A stretch of DNA of 60,000 nucleotides from Hydractinia symbiolongicarpus (GCF_029227915.1 NC_079888.1:11765001-11825000), one strand, 5' to 3'; shown: positions 46,601 to 56,953, counted from the first letter of the stretch. Notes: generated by a model not told the origin, from the sequence alone. Program-made: numbers and translations.

Positions 46601-48318
46601 ATACATCAATCATCCTAGAATATATTGAGTTACTCTTCAGATACCTTAAGTATTCCAAACAGAGAATAAAAATAACATAAATTGCTAGTTTATGAGCCTA
46701 ACAATCTCAATCTTTCTATTATAAAATGCGTAAATACATCATTTTAGGCTTCGAAGATTTTACCTCACGTTCTGAAATTGCTTTGGCCAAACAAGAATCA
46801 TATGCCATTCCAATAATCAGGAGGCAACTCAATCATATGTTAATGAAAGAGAAAGGCAGCACGTTCAACGACTTTACTGATTTGATGCATTACAATGCAA
46901 TGAAAGGCTACAAACGATCATCTATTCCAACTCCACGGGATGTAAACGTTGAGAAGAAACTTATTGCGATCAAACGAGTAAGTCAATACCATACTACAGC
47001 AAGCTATGATGATCTTGAAATAATTTATTTCTAGATTAGAAGGGTGATAATCTTTCAGATTTAGGCTTCGGTAATCTAACGTATTGTTGTAGATGAAAAT
47101 GTTATTACATATGGCTACAAACGCTGTATTTGGTAGTTGTTAGGTACTTGCTTTAATGGGACTTTCATCGCTACAAACGCTGTATTTGGTAGTTGTTAGA
47201 TGTTGTACTTGTTTAATGCGAATGCTACTAATTGAGATATGTAGAGGGGTAGAAATATTTAATCCTGATTTTTCTGTTAAAAAGACAATGCACATGAAAA
47301 TTATCCCCTAAATGAAATAATATTGTAGTTAGAAGAATGCTTCCGTAAGTAATATAACCTTTTACAGTGCCGTAACCGCCGGAGGGCCAGGGGGCACAGC
47401 CCCCCCCCTAATAATTTTCCTACTGAAAAAAAAGAAAGAAAGAAAGAAAGACAGAGAAAAAGAAAGAAATAGAGACAAAAAGAAAGAAAGGAAGAAAGAA
47501 AGAAAAAAAGAGAGAGATTTAGTGTCATTTCTCCAAAAGTTAGATAACCCAAGAAAACTACTTTTGTTTGTCGTTATAAAAGTGGGAAAACTGATGTTAG
47601 TAATGCCTGCTACAAATGCTGTTAGCGAACCATGTTTTTAAGCTTTGAATCGCATTTTCTAAAAAGTGCCAGCACCCTTAAAATTTCTAGTGTTCTTATC
47701 ATTTTATATATTATTGTAGTCGTGTAATGTAAATATGTATAAATCTCTTTCTACCTTTTGGTTTCTGATGAAAATTTTTATCTAAATTTTGATGCCAATT
47801 AAACAATGCAGCTTTCCTAAATTACTAAAATATCGAAACATTCATTTTGATTTTTAACATTCAACCATGAGATCGTTGACGTCTGGAAGGGCATTTTCCG
47901 CCAATCTAGAGATGTAAAATTTAAAAATTTCATACTCGGCGCCCACCATGGGGGCGCCTCGGGTAGCCACTATATAAAGCGAACTTTATATATGAAATTT
48001 TTCTATATAGACCCCCCCCCCCCCCCCCCCATATTATAATTGTGGTTACGGCACTGATTTTAGCGGTTGCAACGTGATATTTATTTTATTTACTTTTATT
48101 AAACTTTTTTATTTAAAAATTTTTATTTAAAAATTTTTATTCTGTTTGAAGTTATTTGCTTTTTCTTTTTACCTACAAAAATATTTTCAATTCAGGATCT
48201 GGTATCTATTGTTACTAGCGATGAGCAGTCACTTGGCGATATGAATGAAAAATTGCACGACGTTCGTGGAAACATCCGTTCCGTGATTTCATACACCAAT
48301 CACTGCCGAAGTGCATAA
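28475..48318 (+). CDS. Gene 2: large secreted protein of unknown family, 27 coding exons, 1,792 aa
   Basis: Exons: 28475-28625, 29243-29460, 29863-30087, 30766-30880, 31247-31433, 32350-32632, 33716-34070, 34849-35146, 35857-36104, 36229-36344, 36672-36888, 37573-37884, 38262-38414, 39137-39388, 39637-39869, 40438-40620, 41405-41681, 41926-42104, 42425-42609, 43161-43342, 43798-43904, 44284-44458, 45057-45185, 46063-46239, 46505-46573, 46748-46977, 48196-48318. All have GT-AG borders and joining them keeps one frame from ATG to TAA (5,379 nt), which is strong internal support. Architecture: signal peptide (1 to about 22), long beta-rich region (to about 1180), Lys/Glu coiled coil (about 1200-1270), Cys/Trp-rich segment (1275-1334), amphipathic helices (1335-1395), a second Cys-bearing module, then charged helices. 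No transmembrane anchor seen. I do not recognise the family; secreted matrix, mucus or nematocyst-capsule roles are only guesses. Confidence 0.87.
29243..36344 (+). CDS. Gene 2 exons 2-10: N-terminal beta-rich region (residues 51-732)
   Basis: Nine exons with alternating hydrophobic and polar residues typical of beta sheet, frequent W-F-G-P patterns and few cysteines. Exon phases vary (1, 0, 0, 1, 2, 0, 1, 2, 1), unlike the uniform phase 1 of gene 1. Exon 9 (35857-36104) contains an aromatic stretch ending F-A-F-A-V-W-F-K-K that resembles part of exon 14, hinting at an internal repeat. No named domain recognised. Confidence 0.82.
30176..30292. mobile_element. Short MITE in gene 2 intron 3
   Basis: Ends ATATTATAAT and ATTATAATAT are inverted, with CCCG and CGGG just inside. 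An inner hairpin CGTGGA-AAA-TCCACG and a CAGACAGACAGAC tract are present. About 117 bp, non-coding. Confidence 0.5.
31651..32066 (+). repeat. Diverged tandem repeat, period about 148, in gene 2 intron 5
   Basis: Unit starts TTGATGACGTCAGC (31651), TTGCTGACGTCAGC (31801) and TTGATGACGTCATT (31946). The units also share GTGCTTTTGA and a GTATAGG/CTTGAAACG-type block. Each unit start carries TGACGTCA, and a fourth copy sits at 32059. Confidence 0.65.
33275..33346. repeat. Interleaved inverted repeats (X-Y-X'-Y') in gene 2 intron 6
   Basis: X is 33275-33292 and pairs with X' 33311-33328 (17 of 18). Y is 33293-33309 and pairs with Y' 33330-33346 (16 of 17). The order is X, Y, X', Y' with almost no spacer, so X-X' and Y-Y' hairpins exclude each other or form an H-type pseudoknot. 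It may be the rearranged core of a MITE. Confidence 0.8.
34109..34450. mobile_element. MITE in gene 2 intron 7
   Basis: Left end GGCTGTTTTTCATTTTGGAA...GGTACGGAACG. The right end is its reverse complement (CGTTCCGCTGAAAATTTTCT...GAAAACAACCG) with small indels. About 342 bp, no ORF, no clear target duplication. Confidence 0.6.
36672..40620 (+). CDS. Gene 2 exons 11-16: repeated beta modules (residues 733-1182)
   Basis: Exons 13-16 each encode roughly 50-84 residues with a recurring scheme: a Gly-rich turn, a K-I-x-x-F/L-G-x strand, then a strand ending near an aromatic and Gly (for example I-S-G-K-I-K-I-F-D-I-E-A-W-G in exon 15, and V-K-G-T-M-W-P-G-I-F-D-A-G-V in exon 16). Exon 11 is Arg/Lys-rich and low in hydrophobics, probably a linker. 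Junctions after exons 11-14 are phase 1; those after exons 15 and 16 are phase 0. Confidence 0.82.
38617..38684 (+). repeat. Two-unit tandem duplication, period 34
   Basis: AAAGTCAACTT...TTTTGT-GAGATTTCT occurs at 38617 and again at 38651 in gene 2 intron 13. Confidence 0.7.
41405..42609 (+). CDS. Gene 2 exons 17-19: coiled coil, Cys/Trp-rich segment and amphipathic helices
   Basis: Exon 17 has a long Ala/Lys/Glu/Arg helix (AAFERADAAFAKANND onward) with heptad character, ending in a C-x3-C pair. Exon 18 is only 60 codons but has seven Cys and five Trp, a compact disulphide-rich piece. Exon 19 is an Ala/Gly/Val-rich amphipathic stretch without charge clusters. The order coil, disulphide knot, amphipathic helix suggests an oligomerisation region; this is inference. 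Confidence 0.82.
43161..48318 (+). CDS. Gene 2 exons 20-27: C-terminal region and stop
   Basis: Exon 20 carries a short Cys-bearing beta segment (N-A-C-V-G-Y-D-I-D-C-K). Exons 21-26 are mostly charged helices with Lys/Glu/Asp runs, and exon 25 is only 69 nt. Exon 27 follows the hAT-derived insertion in intron 26 and ends N-H-C-R-S-A-stop at 48316-48318. A variant polyadenylation signal ATTAAA lies at 48441-48446. Confidence 0.82.
44611..44662. repeat. Perfect 14-bp inverted repeat
   Basis: TCTAATTATAATTT (44611-44624) and its exact complement (44649-44662) around a 24-nt loop containing TGCATGCA, in gene 2 intron 22. Confidence 0.75.
45440..45890. mobile_element. Diverged relative of the piggyBac-like MITE (gene 2 intron 23)
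   Basis: Shares in order with the 23068 element: AAGTxCCxGCGGG, then AAGTGATGAAG (compare AAGTGACGAAAC), then repeated GATGACGTCA motifs (45608, 45728, 45749). No intact inverted terminus or TTAA pair could be fixed, so limits are approximate. Confidence 0.4.
47114..47199 (+). repeat. 30-bp direct repeat, period 56
   Basis: The block starting GCTACAAACGCTGTATTTG is identical over 30 nt at 47114-47143 and 47170-47199, in gene 2 intron 26. Confidence 0.85.
47365..48056. mobile_element. hAT-derived non-autonomous element, copy 2 (gene 2 intron 26)
   Basis: Same element as 20887-21548 in the same orientation, with near-identical sequence from about 47580 to 47990. Ends CAGTGCCGTAAC and GTTACGGCACTG. 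The hATC-like frame (M-P-A-T-N-A-V-S-E) persists but is truncated by a stop. It carries a GAAA tract and a poly-C run at 48012-48030. Flanks share TTTTA but no exact 8-bp duplication. Confidence 0.72.
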
Positions 48319-48440
48319 ACGTCAAAGCTTTTTTTACAAATTGCAACGGCGTATATTTGATATTTATCAGGTCTTCATCATAATCCTTTACAATCGTGTA
48401 ACGCGGAAAATGGTTAATGATTTTGATGAAGATTTGAATT

Positions 48441-48446
48441 ATTAAA
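48441..48446 (+). terminator. Possible poly(A) signal of gene 2 (ATTAAA)
   Basis: First signal-like hexamer after the stop codon, 123 nt downstream. It is a variant form in AT-rich sequence, so weak evidence. Confidence 0.25.
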
Positions 48447-49737
48447 ACCTATAATGCTTGTGAATTCTGAATCGTCTACAAAATACTTTGTTTTATTTAC
48501 AGATTTGTTTCGCCATCCCATCGCGGTAATTTTAAAAGCAAACTTTGTGTTTGACGAGAGTTGTCCGTGGGCGAAAACTCTTATGGTAAATTTCTAAAGC
48601 AGAAAGGTAATTGCAACAGCTAAGCCTTAGTTGATTCAGGATTCTCACATATAGATAAAAAGATTTTCAGATTATTTTGTTATATTTTACGTTCGCGGAC
48701 TAAAAGAGAACAAACGCAATTAATTTTATGAAGAATTTTCTTTTTGTAAACATAACACATAATATTTATGCAGATAAGTTTTATGATATCATTTTATTTG
48801 ATAATATTTATCATTGTTACCTTATGTGATTTAAACATTTATGCTACACACATATATAGGCAGTTAATTGAACGGATAACAAAAAGAATTCATCTTCTTA
48901 TAAATGAATGCGACAAGTTGGATAATATTTTTTATCTGCTTGTATGTTCGGAATTTCTAACACATTTTTCTCTGTTTTTACACAAACCAAGCATATCAAT
49001 GTAAATAGATACAAATCCCTTCGAACCAGTGCCATAAGCTTTTATACTCACCCACCAAGAACCGATATCACAATTTGTATGTTCTATTACAAGTTATCGC
49101 TCAATACGCAACAATAATACAAGTGTGCTCATTGTTTTTTTTTTGTTGTGAAACTTACATTTGAAAGTTGAAATAACTCAACACCGTTTTAAGGTAAAGG
49201 TTTGAAGAAACGTTATATAAGTTTACATAATTTTATATCACATATATTTTTCAAAAATTAAAATTCTAATGTGTTGAAATGACGTTTTTCTGTCTCCCTT
49301 TCCCTTTTTCTAACTTCTCTTTTTTTTCCAACTTTCGGGAAGAAGACTGTTGAATGACAAGTTTATACAAAATTGGACAGTTGTGTTAAATTATAAAGTA
49401 TCATAAAGAAGGGTACGTAAAGGAAATTAAAAGCCACGAAAATCAAGAATATTTTAAGAAATTTCCCAAACAAAGTCTGACTTTGTTTATTAATTTCTGG
49501 TCAACATTCACCGGTCAATAGCAATTTCCCTTAGTAAATGATGACTTAACAAATATTTTGTCAAAAAAAGATCGCTAATAATTATTTGTAAAGAGGAGTT
49601 ACATGGCGCAGCTTTATACGCATGTGAGGCAAGTTAGTTTTGATAAAAGGAGATTGTTTAAAGTAGCTAGCTTTCGCATCTAACTATTCAAATCTAGCGA
49701 CTTGGTACCATTGTATTTCGGCATTTCAACACAAGAT
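48447..49737. other. Intergenic, no gene seen
   Basis: AT-rich. The open frame at 48768-49004 translates to a low-complexity hydrophobic peptide and is not supported. Confidence 0.5.
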
Positions 49738-50010
49738 ATGATGTTAAAAATACTCTTAATCACCCTCCTTAATATCTACGCAAATATACAACACATAATT
49801 TATCGCACGCAGGACATAAAAGTCTTTAAAAATAAAAAGGAAACGCCAAATGAAATCAGTGGAACAGGTCATGGTTCGGATAAAACTGACCATATTCCCG
49901 AAATCAACACCAACGTCTATGCACTGCATACATCTGAGCATTCGATATCTGTTTGGAGAAAATACGTAGATAGCTCTGTTAAAAAAGCTAGCATCCTTGA
50001 CTTTCCATAG
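49738..50010 (+). CDS. Possible small secreted protein, 90 aa
   Basis: Chosen start is the second of two ATGs (49702 and 49738), because M-M-L-K-I-L-L-I-T-L-L-N-I-Y-A is a good signal-peptide core. The mature part is polar and charged, cysteine-free, with a K-N-K-K-E-T-P region, several Asp/His/Ser residues and a C-terminal D-F-P. An AG lies 2 nt before the ATG. Base composition is less AT-biased than the flanks. No family recognised, no poly(A) signal nearby; it could be a chance ORF. Confidence 0.35.
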   Translation: MMLKILLITLLNIYANIQHIIYRTQDIKVFKNKKETPNEISGTGHGSDKTDHIPEINTNVYALHTSEHSISVWRKYVDSSVKKASILDFP

Positions 50011-50760
50011 ATTACTCTCATCTCACCTTTTCACATCAAACGAAAACATTTTCCCAGGATTTCAAAAAACTTTTGCAATATATTTTAGTTTAGAGTGAGT
50101 TCCTGAAATTGTTTTTGTGTAAATCATATGACAAAGCTACTTTACAAGTAGAGCCAGGGAGATGGCAAATTTACAAAATGGAACCATTTCTATATGGTAA
50201 AACACACAAAAGTTAGCAATAGTTCGTTCCTAGTAACTTAAAGGCCAAATTACTCGCAAACAGGGTCCTGACGTCAGTTTGCGCGGGTTACTTAGGGACT
50301 TCCTAGGACCGAGATGGGATCGATTTCATAAAATGGATTAACCAACTTGTTCTCGGACAGACAGTTATGCCTCAGTGGTTTTTTCCACAGGTATTAACAA
50401 CTAGTCTTAATAAGAATAAGTATAAGAATAAAATTAAAAACATTAATAATTGAATAAGTGTTTTTTTTTTTTTTAGTTTTGAAAAAACATCTAGGAGGTT
50501 CAAGCCTTTACAATAATTGAACTACAACGTTCTTTGTTATTATTTTTTTTCTTCAATACATCGTCTACACACATTTATGGCAATAACAAAATAAAGGTAT
50601 TAAAACTATTTTTTGATAGTTCAGTTACACATGCAGTCATCTATTAATGGTTTTTATAAATCTATCTTAAAACGTTTTAAACATCGTTGCGAGACAAACG
50701 TACGCTAGTTTGTTTGTGCTCATGGTTGGGTTATCATGTATTTATATTTAGTTGTTTACT
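50011..50760. other. Intergenic, no gene seen
   Basis: Contains TGACGTCA at 50269-50276 within a short GC-richer patch, and a poly-T run near 50461. Confidence 0.45.
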
Positions 50761-50766
50761 ATTAAT

Positions 50767-50786
50767 TTCCGCCGGCGAAGGCGGAA
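50767..50786. repeat. GC-rich 7-bp hairpin
   Basis: TTCCGCC-GGCGAA-GGCGGAA, directly upstream of the GA microsatellite; may be the end of a repeat element. Confidence 0.5.
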
Positions 50787-50800
50787 TCTTTAAAATCGTC

Positions 50801-50951
<151 letters not shown>

Positions 50952-51244
50952 ACCTTTATCCTGCCTTGCGTAGTTCTTCCATGACTGGACACCCAACTCC
51001 TGTTCTTATGAGAAAAAAGGGGGCTAAAAATAACTTCCAAATGACACTTTGTTGGACTACTTCTATCAGATAAAAAGATATATGTATTCACACAGGATTT
51101 TTTTTATATTTTTTGCAGAGAAAAGTTGTCGAAACGTGACAAAAGTTTATAGTTGCTTGCACTGAGCAGTCGGTGAACTGATAATTAACTTGTAACAATA
51201 TAACCCGGGCTAACCCGGTGCTATGGTAGCATTTACTCACCAAT

Positions 51245-51330
51245 ATTGAATTGCCGCCAAGCGGAATCGGACCCCGTTCTCCCGCACAAAGTACCAGAGT
51301 TATAACCACCAAGCTATTGCGCCATTGAAA
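51245..51330 (-). repeat. tRNA-derived SINE head (degenerate)
   Basis: On the - strand, TAGCTTGGTGG fits box A and GGTCCGATTCC fits box B, about 40 nt apart. That gives an internal Pol III promoter in tRNA-like sequence ending TTGGCGGCA. The T-arm and acceptor pairing are poor, so this is not a functional tRNA. Downstream on the - strand is a CCGGGTTAGCCCGGG palindrome (about 51202-51217). Confidence 0.45.
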
Positions 51331-51339
51331 ACGGCTAAC

Positions 51340-52435
51340 TATTCTGTTACTGGCTAATTATCAGTTCTCCTTGTGCCTAATTTGCTTGAAAATCTTTCTT
51401 GAACTCACCCAAAGTATCACAAAATATTTTTCTAAGATTTCTGGGAAATGACTTAATTTTTAAAAATCTCACTAAAAAGGACCTTCGATTATTCAAATCC
51501 GCAAAATTATTATGCTTCAACTTGGTGATTTCAATTTGTCAATTTGTCAAACGAAACAATGACCGATCAGTTTCCTCAGAATAAAAACTTGCAACTAATC
51601 AGACTTCCCGAAAGAAATTTAAATTTGAGAATTCGAATCAAAAAAGAATAATAAACAATCAGTTGAATTCAATAAATCGATATCAACAAAATAAATCCTG
51701 TATTGTCCACAGGTTTCAAAATCATGCATCGCCTGCTTAATATGTTACTTGTTTAACAAAGATATTAAAAGCCGGCCTGATTAAATTTATATACATATTT
51801 ATATATATAATATACCTGTGCATCACATCGCATGGATTTGTATCTTTGTATTAAATTCCCTTTTTAATCAAAGAGGCAAAGAGAGGTTAAAGAGACAATA
51901 TTTAAACAACCTGTTTTTAATGCAGTTTATGGTAAAATTGTATTCTTGTTTCTTATTTTTAAAACGTACTTTCTTTTTCAGATCAGCTGTTATCAAACCA
52001 TGCACCATCAGCATTTTCAAAAAATTTTAAACAAGAGAGTAAATTTTGAAGGCCTAGATACTGAAATATTTAAATGCTAATATGTATTTATTGCTGAATT
52101 AATAAACAATGAACTACTTCATAATTCAAATTGAGCTCGTTCAGAAGTTATTGTATTCGAATCGTCAAGTTTCTACATTTGTATTCTGGAACTTCCAGAA
52201 TTTTCCTGATCACTTTTAAAAATATCCAGTTAAAGTTTTAACTGTTATTTTAGAATATTTCATATAGCTATGTAAAATTTTTATTTTTTATTTATTGAGT
52301 TGTATTTTAACTAACAGGTTAGTTACAAAAATAGTTGAGAATTGTGATAACCGTGATTTGTTTACCCCATAACTCTCTGTTTTTAAGGTCTACTTCAAAG
52401 TTCAAAATCTTTCAGGCTAATGACGGAAATCTTAA
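51340..52435. other. No gene seen
   Basis: AT-rich sequence between the SINE-like block and the non-LTR fragment. It may include the decayed 5' part of that retrotransposon, but nothing is readable. Confidence 0.45.
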
Positions 52436-52439
52436 AGCC

Positions 52440-53354
52440 CGGGCTTCTTGTTTCTTATTTATATCAATAATATATTTAGAGCATCTAGTCTCTTAAAATT
52501 AATTTTATTTGCTGATGATACGAATTTATTGTTTACTCATAAAGATATAAACGTACTTTTTCAAACTACTAACATAGAATTGACTAAATTGGCTGATTGG
52601 TTTAAAGCGATTAAATTATCCCTTAACACTTTTAAAACTAGATATACCGTTTTTCACAAACTTAGTAAAAATGATGAAATACCTCTTAGGTTACCTGGAT
52701 TAGTTATTGATCATGTACACATAAGAAGAGAATATTCAATGAAATTTCTTGGGGTTCTCCTGGACAAAAAATTAACTTGGAGAGAATATATTAAATTAGT
52801 GGAAAACAAAGTTTCCAAAAGCTTAGGAATCTTATATAAAGCCAGTTTCGCTTTGAATAAGAACTGCTTAAGAAGCATATATTTTTCCTTTATACACTGC
52901 TATTTAAATTATGCAAACATTGCATGGGGTAGCACTAATATAACAAAATTAAAAAAACTGCACACTCAGCAAAAACATGCCAGTAGGATTATATTACGAC
53001 AGAACAAATGTTCCCATTCTAGACCATTGCTAAAAGAACTGGGTTGTATGTCAGCTAAACATTTTTCAAGTCCTTATTTTCATGTGTAGGATTGAAAATT
53101 TAATAGCACTAAATATATTTATAACATTATTTAAGAAAGTTCAACATAAATATCCAACTAGATTTTCAGGTAACAATTTTCTTCGGCCAAAAATCATATC
53201 TAATGTAACAAAATTTTCAATATCAAACCGAGGCACAAAACTCTGGAGCATGCTTCTAAATGATGAAATAAAAAGCATTCCATCTACAAAACAATTTAAA
53301 ATTGCACTAAGAAATCAGCTGTTACGAAGTAATAACGAACGAGTCTTCTTCTGA
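52440..53354 (+). pseudogene. Non-LTR retrotransposon reverse transcriptase fragment, frameshifted
   Basis: First frame (52448-53089) starts inside the RT domain at F-L-I-Y-I-N-N-I and includes the catalytic F-A-D-D (52508-52519), then thumb motifs (M-K-F-L-G-V-L-L-D, L-T-W-R-E, G-I-L-Y-K, L-N-Y-A-N-I-A-W-G). A frameshift near 53060-53085 moves the C-terminal part to a second frame (to 53354), which keeps the typical tail (R-G-T-K-L-W-S). The 5' half (endonuclease, RT motifs 1-4) is missing, as in 5'-truncated insertions. It resembles jockey/CR1-type elements; the clade is not determined. Confidence 0.85.
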
Positions 53355-53774
53355 AACAACACTACGTGTGATAATTAAACGCTTTTTTTTATTTAATTAT
53401 TTAACATAACATTTAATATTCTATAAAGTTTTTAATTATCAAATTTTATTTGACGCTCTTTTTATGGGATCAGTAAAGATTTTCTTGGATTACATTAAGT
53501 CAACTAGAAATGCTGACTGTTTTCTGCTTATGAGTAGCAAGATAAATTAGGCTTGGCATTTCACTTCTTAGCATGTCATTTCTTCTTAAGAATCTCACAG
53601 AAGCAGTGCCTGGCATTCACACCGAGTTTCAACGTTGTAACTTTGCTGTGGTAAGTCAAGGGAGCTGTAAGACAAAAGTATAGTCCAGGATTGCTGCGAG
53701 GTCATATATAACCGGTCAAATCCATTTCACATGGCCGAAAATCAGGTTAGCATAAGGGACACCTTTACGTTTTA

Positions 53775-53976
53775 GTTGAAACCATCACTTTCATTGGCAA
53801 ATGCTGACGCATGTCTGTCGAAAACAGTTAACTCAAAATTGTTTACTAAGTTGCCTAACTCTGTCACAGTTGTCAATAAATGTCCTGAAACCACTCCACC
53901 GAAATTTGATGGAATGGTACTGTTCCGAAAGCTCCCACCCACCCTTTTCACGTTTGCTGACAATGCTATCTTCTAA
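53775..53976 (+). pseudogene. Probable transposon ORF tail
   Basis: Begins after an acceptor-like TTTACGTTTTAG. It reads about 66 codons including T-T-P-P-K-F-D-G-M-V-L-F and L-P-P-T-L-F-T-F, a pattern I associate with C termini of repetitive cnidarian ORFs. The match is a recollection of style, not a named domain. No neighbouring exon was found. Confidence 0.3.
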
Positions 53977-54239
53977 AAAAAAATGTGTAGCAAAATTTCG
54001 AGTTGTGTTTGTTGTCAGGTTGCGACAGCATGAGCAGTACGGTGTTGGTAAAATAAAGTGTTTAAAGTTGTTGCATACTGAGGAGGTATAGAGGATGCAA
54101 TGCGTCTTCTAGAAGCTATAAGTTGCGTGAGTCATCTGACAAGTCTTGAAGGGCGGTATCAAGGATGCCAGCGATGTTAATGAGGCTTCATTTGAAGTGT
54201 ATCACTTTATAATCATATACCAGTTTTATTTTTATTTTA

Positions 54240-54775
54240 TTATTATTTACACAGAATAGAAACTTCAGTCATATATACAAACAATATGTACAGTAAAATT
54301 GCTACTAACGTTCTTCCTGTTGATAATAAATATTGTGAAACTAAATATATGATAAAAAGTTAGTAAAATTAGTTAAAATCAAACTGAGAACGTAGAAAGT
54401 GAAAAATGGAGTGGCGATGACATTTAATGATAGTGTGAAGGAAAAATAAATGAATCGGAATAACCATTGTGTCACAAAAAGAAAAACACTGTGGTCAATA
54501 AAATAAAATACATTACATATTAAGGTAAAACATCAGCTGAAGAATGTGGAAACAGGATTTTAAAAATCTAAGGTATTGGTAGCTAATATCACATATATAT
54601 AAAGGTAAACTATTGTATAAAGTACCACCTGCAAAGTGGACTTTACTGGAGGTAATTTTTTGATGCTTGAAAAATTATTTCTTGTAATATCAAAATATGT
54701 GTTAAAAATTTCACATCTTAATTCACCATTGGGACATTTTCTAACAAGAAATAGAAATAGAAGGTAGTGTACCAA
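54240..54775 (-). pseudogene. Possible non-LTR ORF2 C-terminal relic
   Basis: The - strand frame reads K-C-P-N-G-E-L-R-C-E-I-F-N-T-Y-F and L-P-P-V-K, resembling the end of CR1/jockey ORF2 proteins before the stop. Short and uncertain. Confidence 0.25.
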
Positions 54776-56700
54776 TGGGAAATATCGCTTTAGCTCGTCT
54801 ATTCAGGAATTCGAACCTGCCGATCTGTGTATTCGAAAAAACTTAGGAAAGACCCATCGAAACATAGATACTTTTGCAGGCCATTAATGTTAAGAAACGT
54901 TTCATACTATTTATTATTGTTTTATTTATTGCATATTTATTCGTTCTTATTATATTAGAAGAGATATATAAATATATTATAAATTATTGCATTTTAACTG
55001 TTGATGATCTCTTTACATGTTTACTAAACTGTGTTATGTTATTATATATTTAAACTATTTATTCATAGGTTATTTATTTAGAATAAAGAAGTAAAAAATT
55101 TTTGTTAGACTGCAGGACTATTTTGCTTGGTAAATTCGACACTCGAGGACTAAAATATGCTAATATCAGCAGCAGAAATCTAAAAATCTAAGGTAAAACC
55201 ACATTTTTTTCGAAATTACCCAGGACTCTTCGACGTTGTCCATAATATTGGCTAGCGCTGAAACTGTGAAAGCGACGCAATTGAACTTCATGGTTAGTTA
55301 AGAAATCTGGAACTGGAGACAATGCAAAGAAATACCATACAAGTGAAGGAAGAAACATTTTTTTTTAAATAGATGTACAGGTTTTTTAGGTAGATAATAC
55401 CTTCTGATATCTGAGGATAGGGGATGGTCACATTTTAATATAACATTTATTTTGTGATTTTGAGCCACCTGCAACCTTGGACAAAAATATTGGGACAAAG
55501 GTAGTTTTTTTCTCATTTTTCAAATATAGACAAAAGTCACTGCGCTCCATCCGGCAGACTTCAAAGTTGGTCCTTTCGCACAAATGTAGGCCAGGCAGAC
55601 AGCGTTGAAAAGGTTCTAGTCACATTCTCTAGCACGGCTGCACACCGAAATAGGCCCCAGAATTCGTGAAAAGTGACTAAGCTGATGTCAGCACGAAGTC
55701 CACTCTGAACATCGAAATTAGTTATCTTGTCTTAGAATCCAGAAAGTAGTAACATGCCAGCGCTGCAGGGGCACATTTGTTCTAAAATAACTGTTTAAAG
55801 TACAAAGAGCTATATATGTTATGTTTATTTCTGTGGGCTGGATAAAGCATTCGGTCCTAAACCTAGGACATGTTTTATCTATCGAGTTATTAAGATTTCG
55901 GATTACATCCGAGATCTTATTAAAACGGGCGGTCTTTTTTTTCTTCTTCTTACGCCGGCTGCGTGCGTATCTTGATATTCGTAAAATTGGGAAAAAATGA
56001 AAACTGCGTTACAAAGTTGATATTAAATATTTTTTGATGAGCTATGCTAGATACTTCTTCAAATTTTTTATTTCCAGTTATGTTTTGTAACGAGACGGAA
56101 TATATTCAACTTAACCGAGCTCCAGGAGTCAATCGTTGTTTTAAGTGACCGTGTTCAAGCGCGCCATATTGATTATACTCCAGCTTGTTCACCACGCTGC
56201 AAAGCCAAGCGAAATTTTTTTTTTGAAGCGAAGAAAAATATTTGGTTGGGTTAGTATAATTATTCAACTGCTCAATAAGATATTCTCTTCATTGTGTCTA
56301 GTTTTGCCAAGCGGCTTTCTTAAACCCCTTTCTTTTGCCAGGGGTCTTCTGAATTTCGTTGTGTTTCAGGTGGGGCACAAGATCTTTTCCTTTCTGTCAG
56401 TTTGCCCCAAGCTGACCAAAGAAAATTACTGAATACTTATTGAAAGAAAGAACACATTAAAGGGAAATACATATTGAAAGAAAATACATATTGAAACTAC
56501 ATAACCGAAACTTGATAAAGAAAGAATTATTTAAACACTTTAATTAGCAAAATCTTACATAGTTTATACCATTGTGTTGTTTCAGTAGGTTTCTGTCAGC
56601 ATAGACTACAGTATATATAGCTGTACATATTTTTAGTACATCAACATAGGCTACATTATTAGTTAGCTAGCTACCCTCTCGTTTATATTGTCACAATTTA
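54776..56700. other. Repeat-like intergenic sequence, no gene seen
   Basis: Includes an imperfect hairpin of about 17 bp near 55887-55922 (AAGATTTCGGAT / ATCCGAGATCTT) and a mildly GC-richer block around 55550-55760 and 56100-56400. Open frames here have no domain. Confidence 0.4.
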
Positions 56701-56953
56701 GTATGAACACTCCCAAGGAGGTGTCTCCTGCAGAGAGTAGAAAGTATAGATGACAAGAAAGTAATCTTTTATTTGGACACACCTTCTAACACTTTACAGT
56801 ATTGTCAAGTCTGTTCAAGGAAATTTTCATCAAGGCAGTGACAAATTTGGTGAAAGTGCTGGTACTCAGTGTGTACTATGATGTGTAGCAATTACCATTC
56901 ATGCTATCATTTGATCAACTATTCGCAAAGCTTCACTCTGGACTGATTAGGAT

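Noticed and set aside
51245-51330. Functional tRNA gene
   Set aside because: Box A and B match, but T-arm and acceptor stems pair poorly; treated as a SINE head.
54800-54830. Box B-like GGTTCGAATTCC on the minus strand, possible tRNA
   Set aside because: No box A at the right distance and no cloverleaf.
56145-56432. 95-codon ORF in a GC-richer block
   Set aside because: No recognisable domain or splice context.
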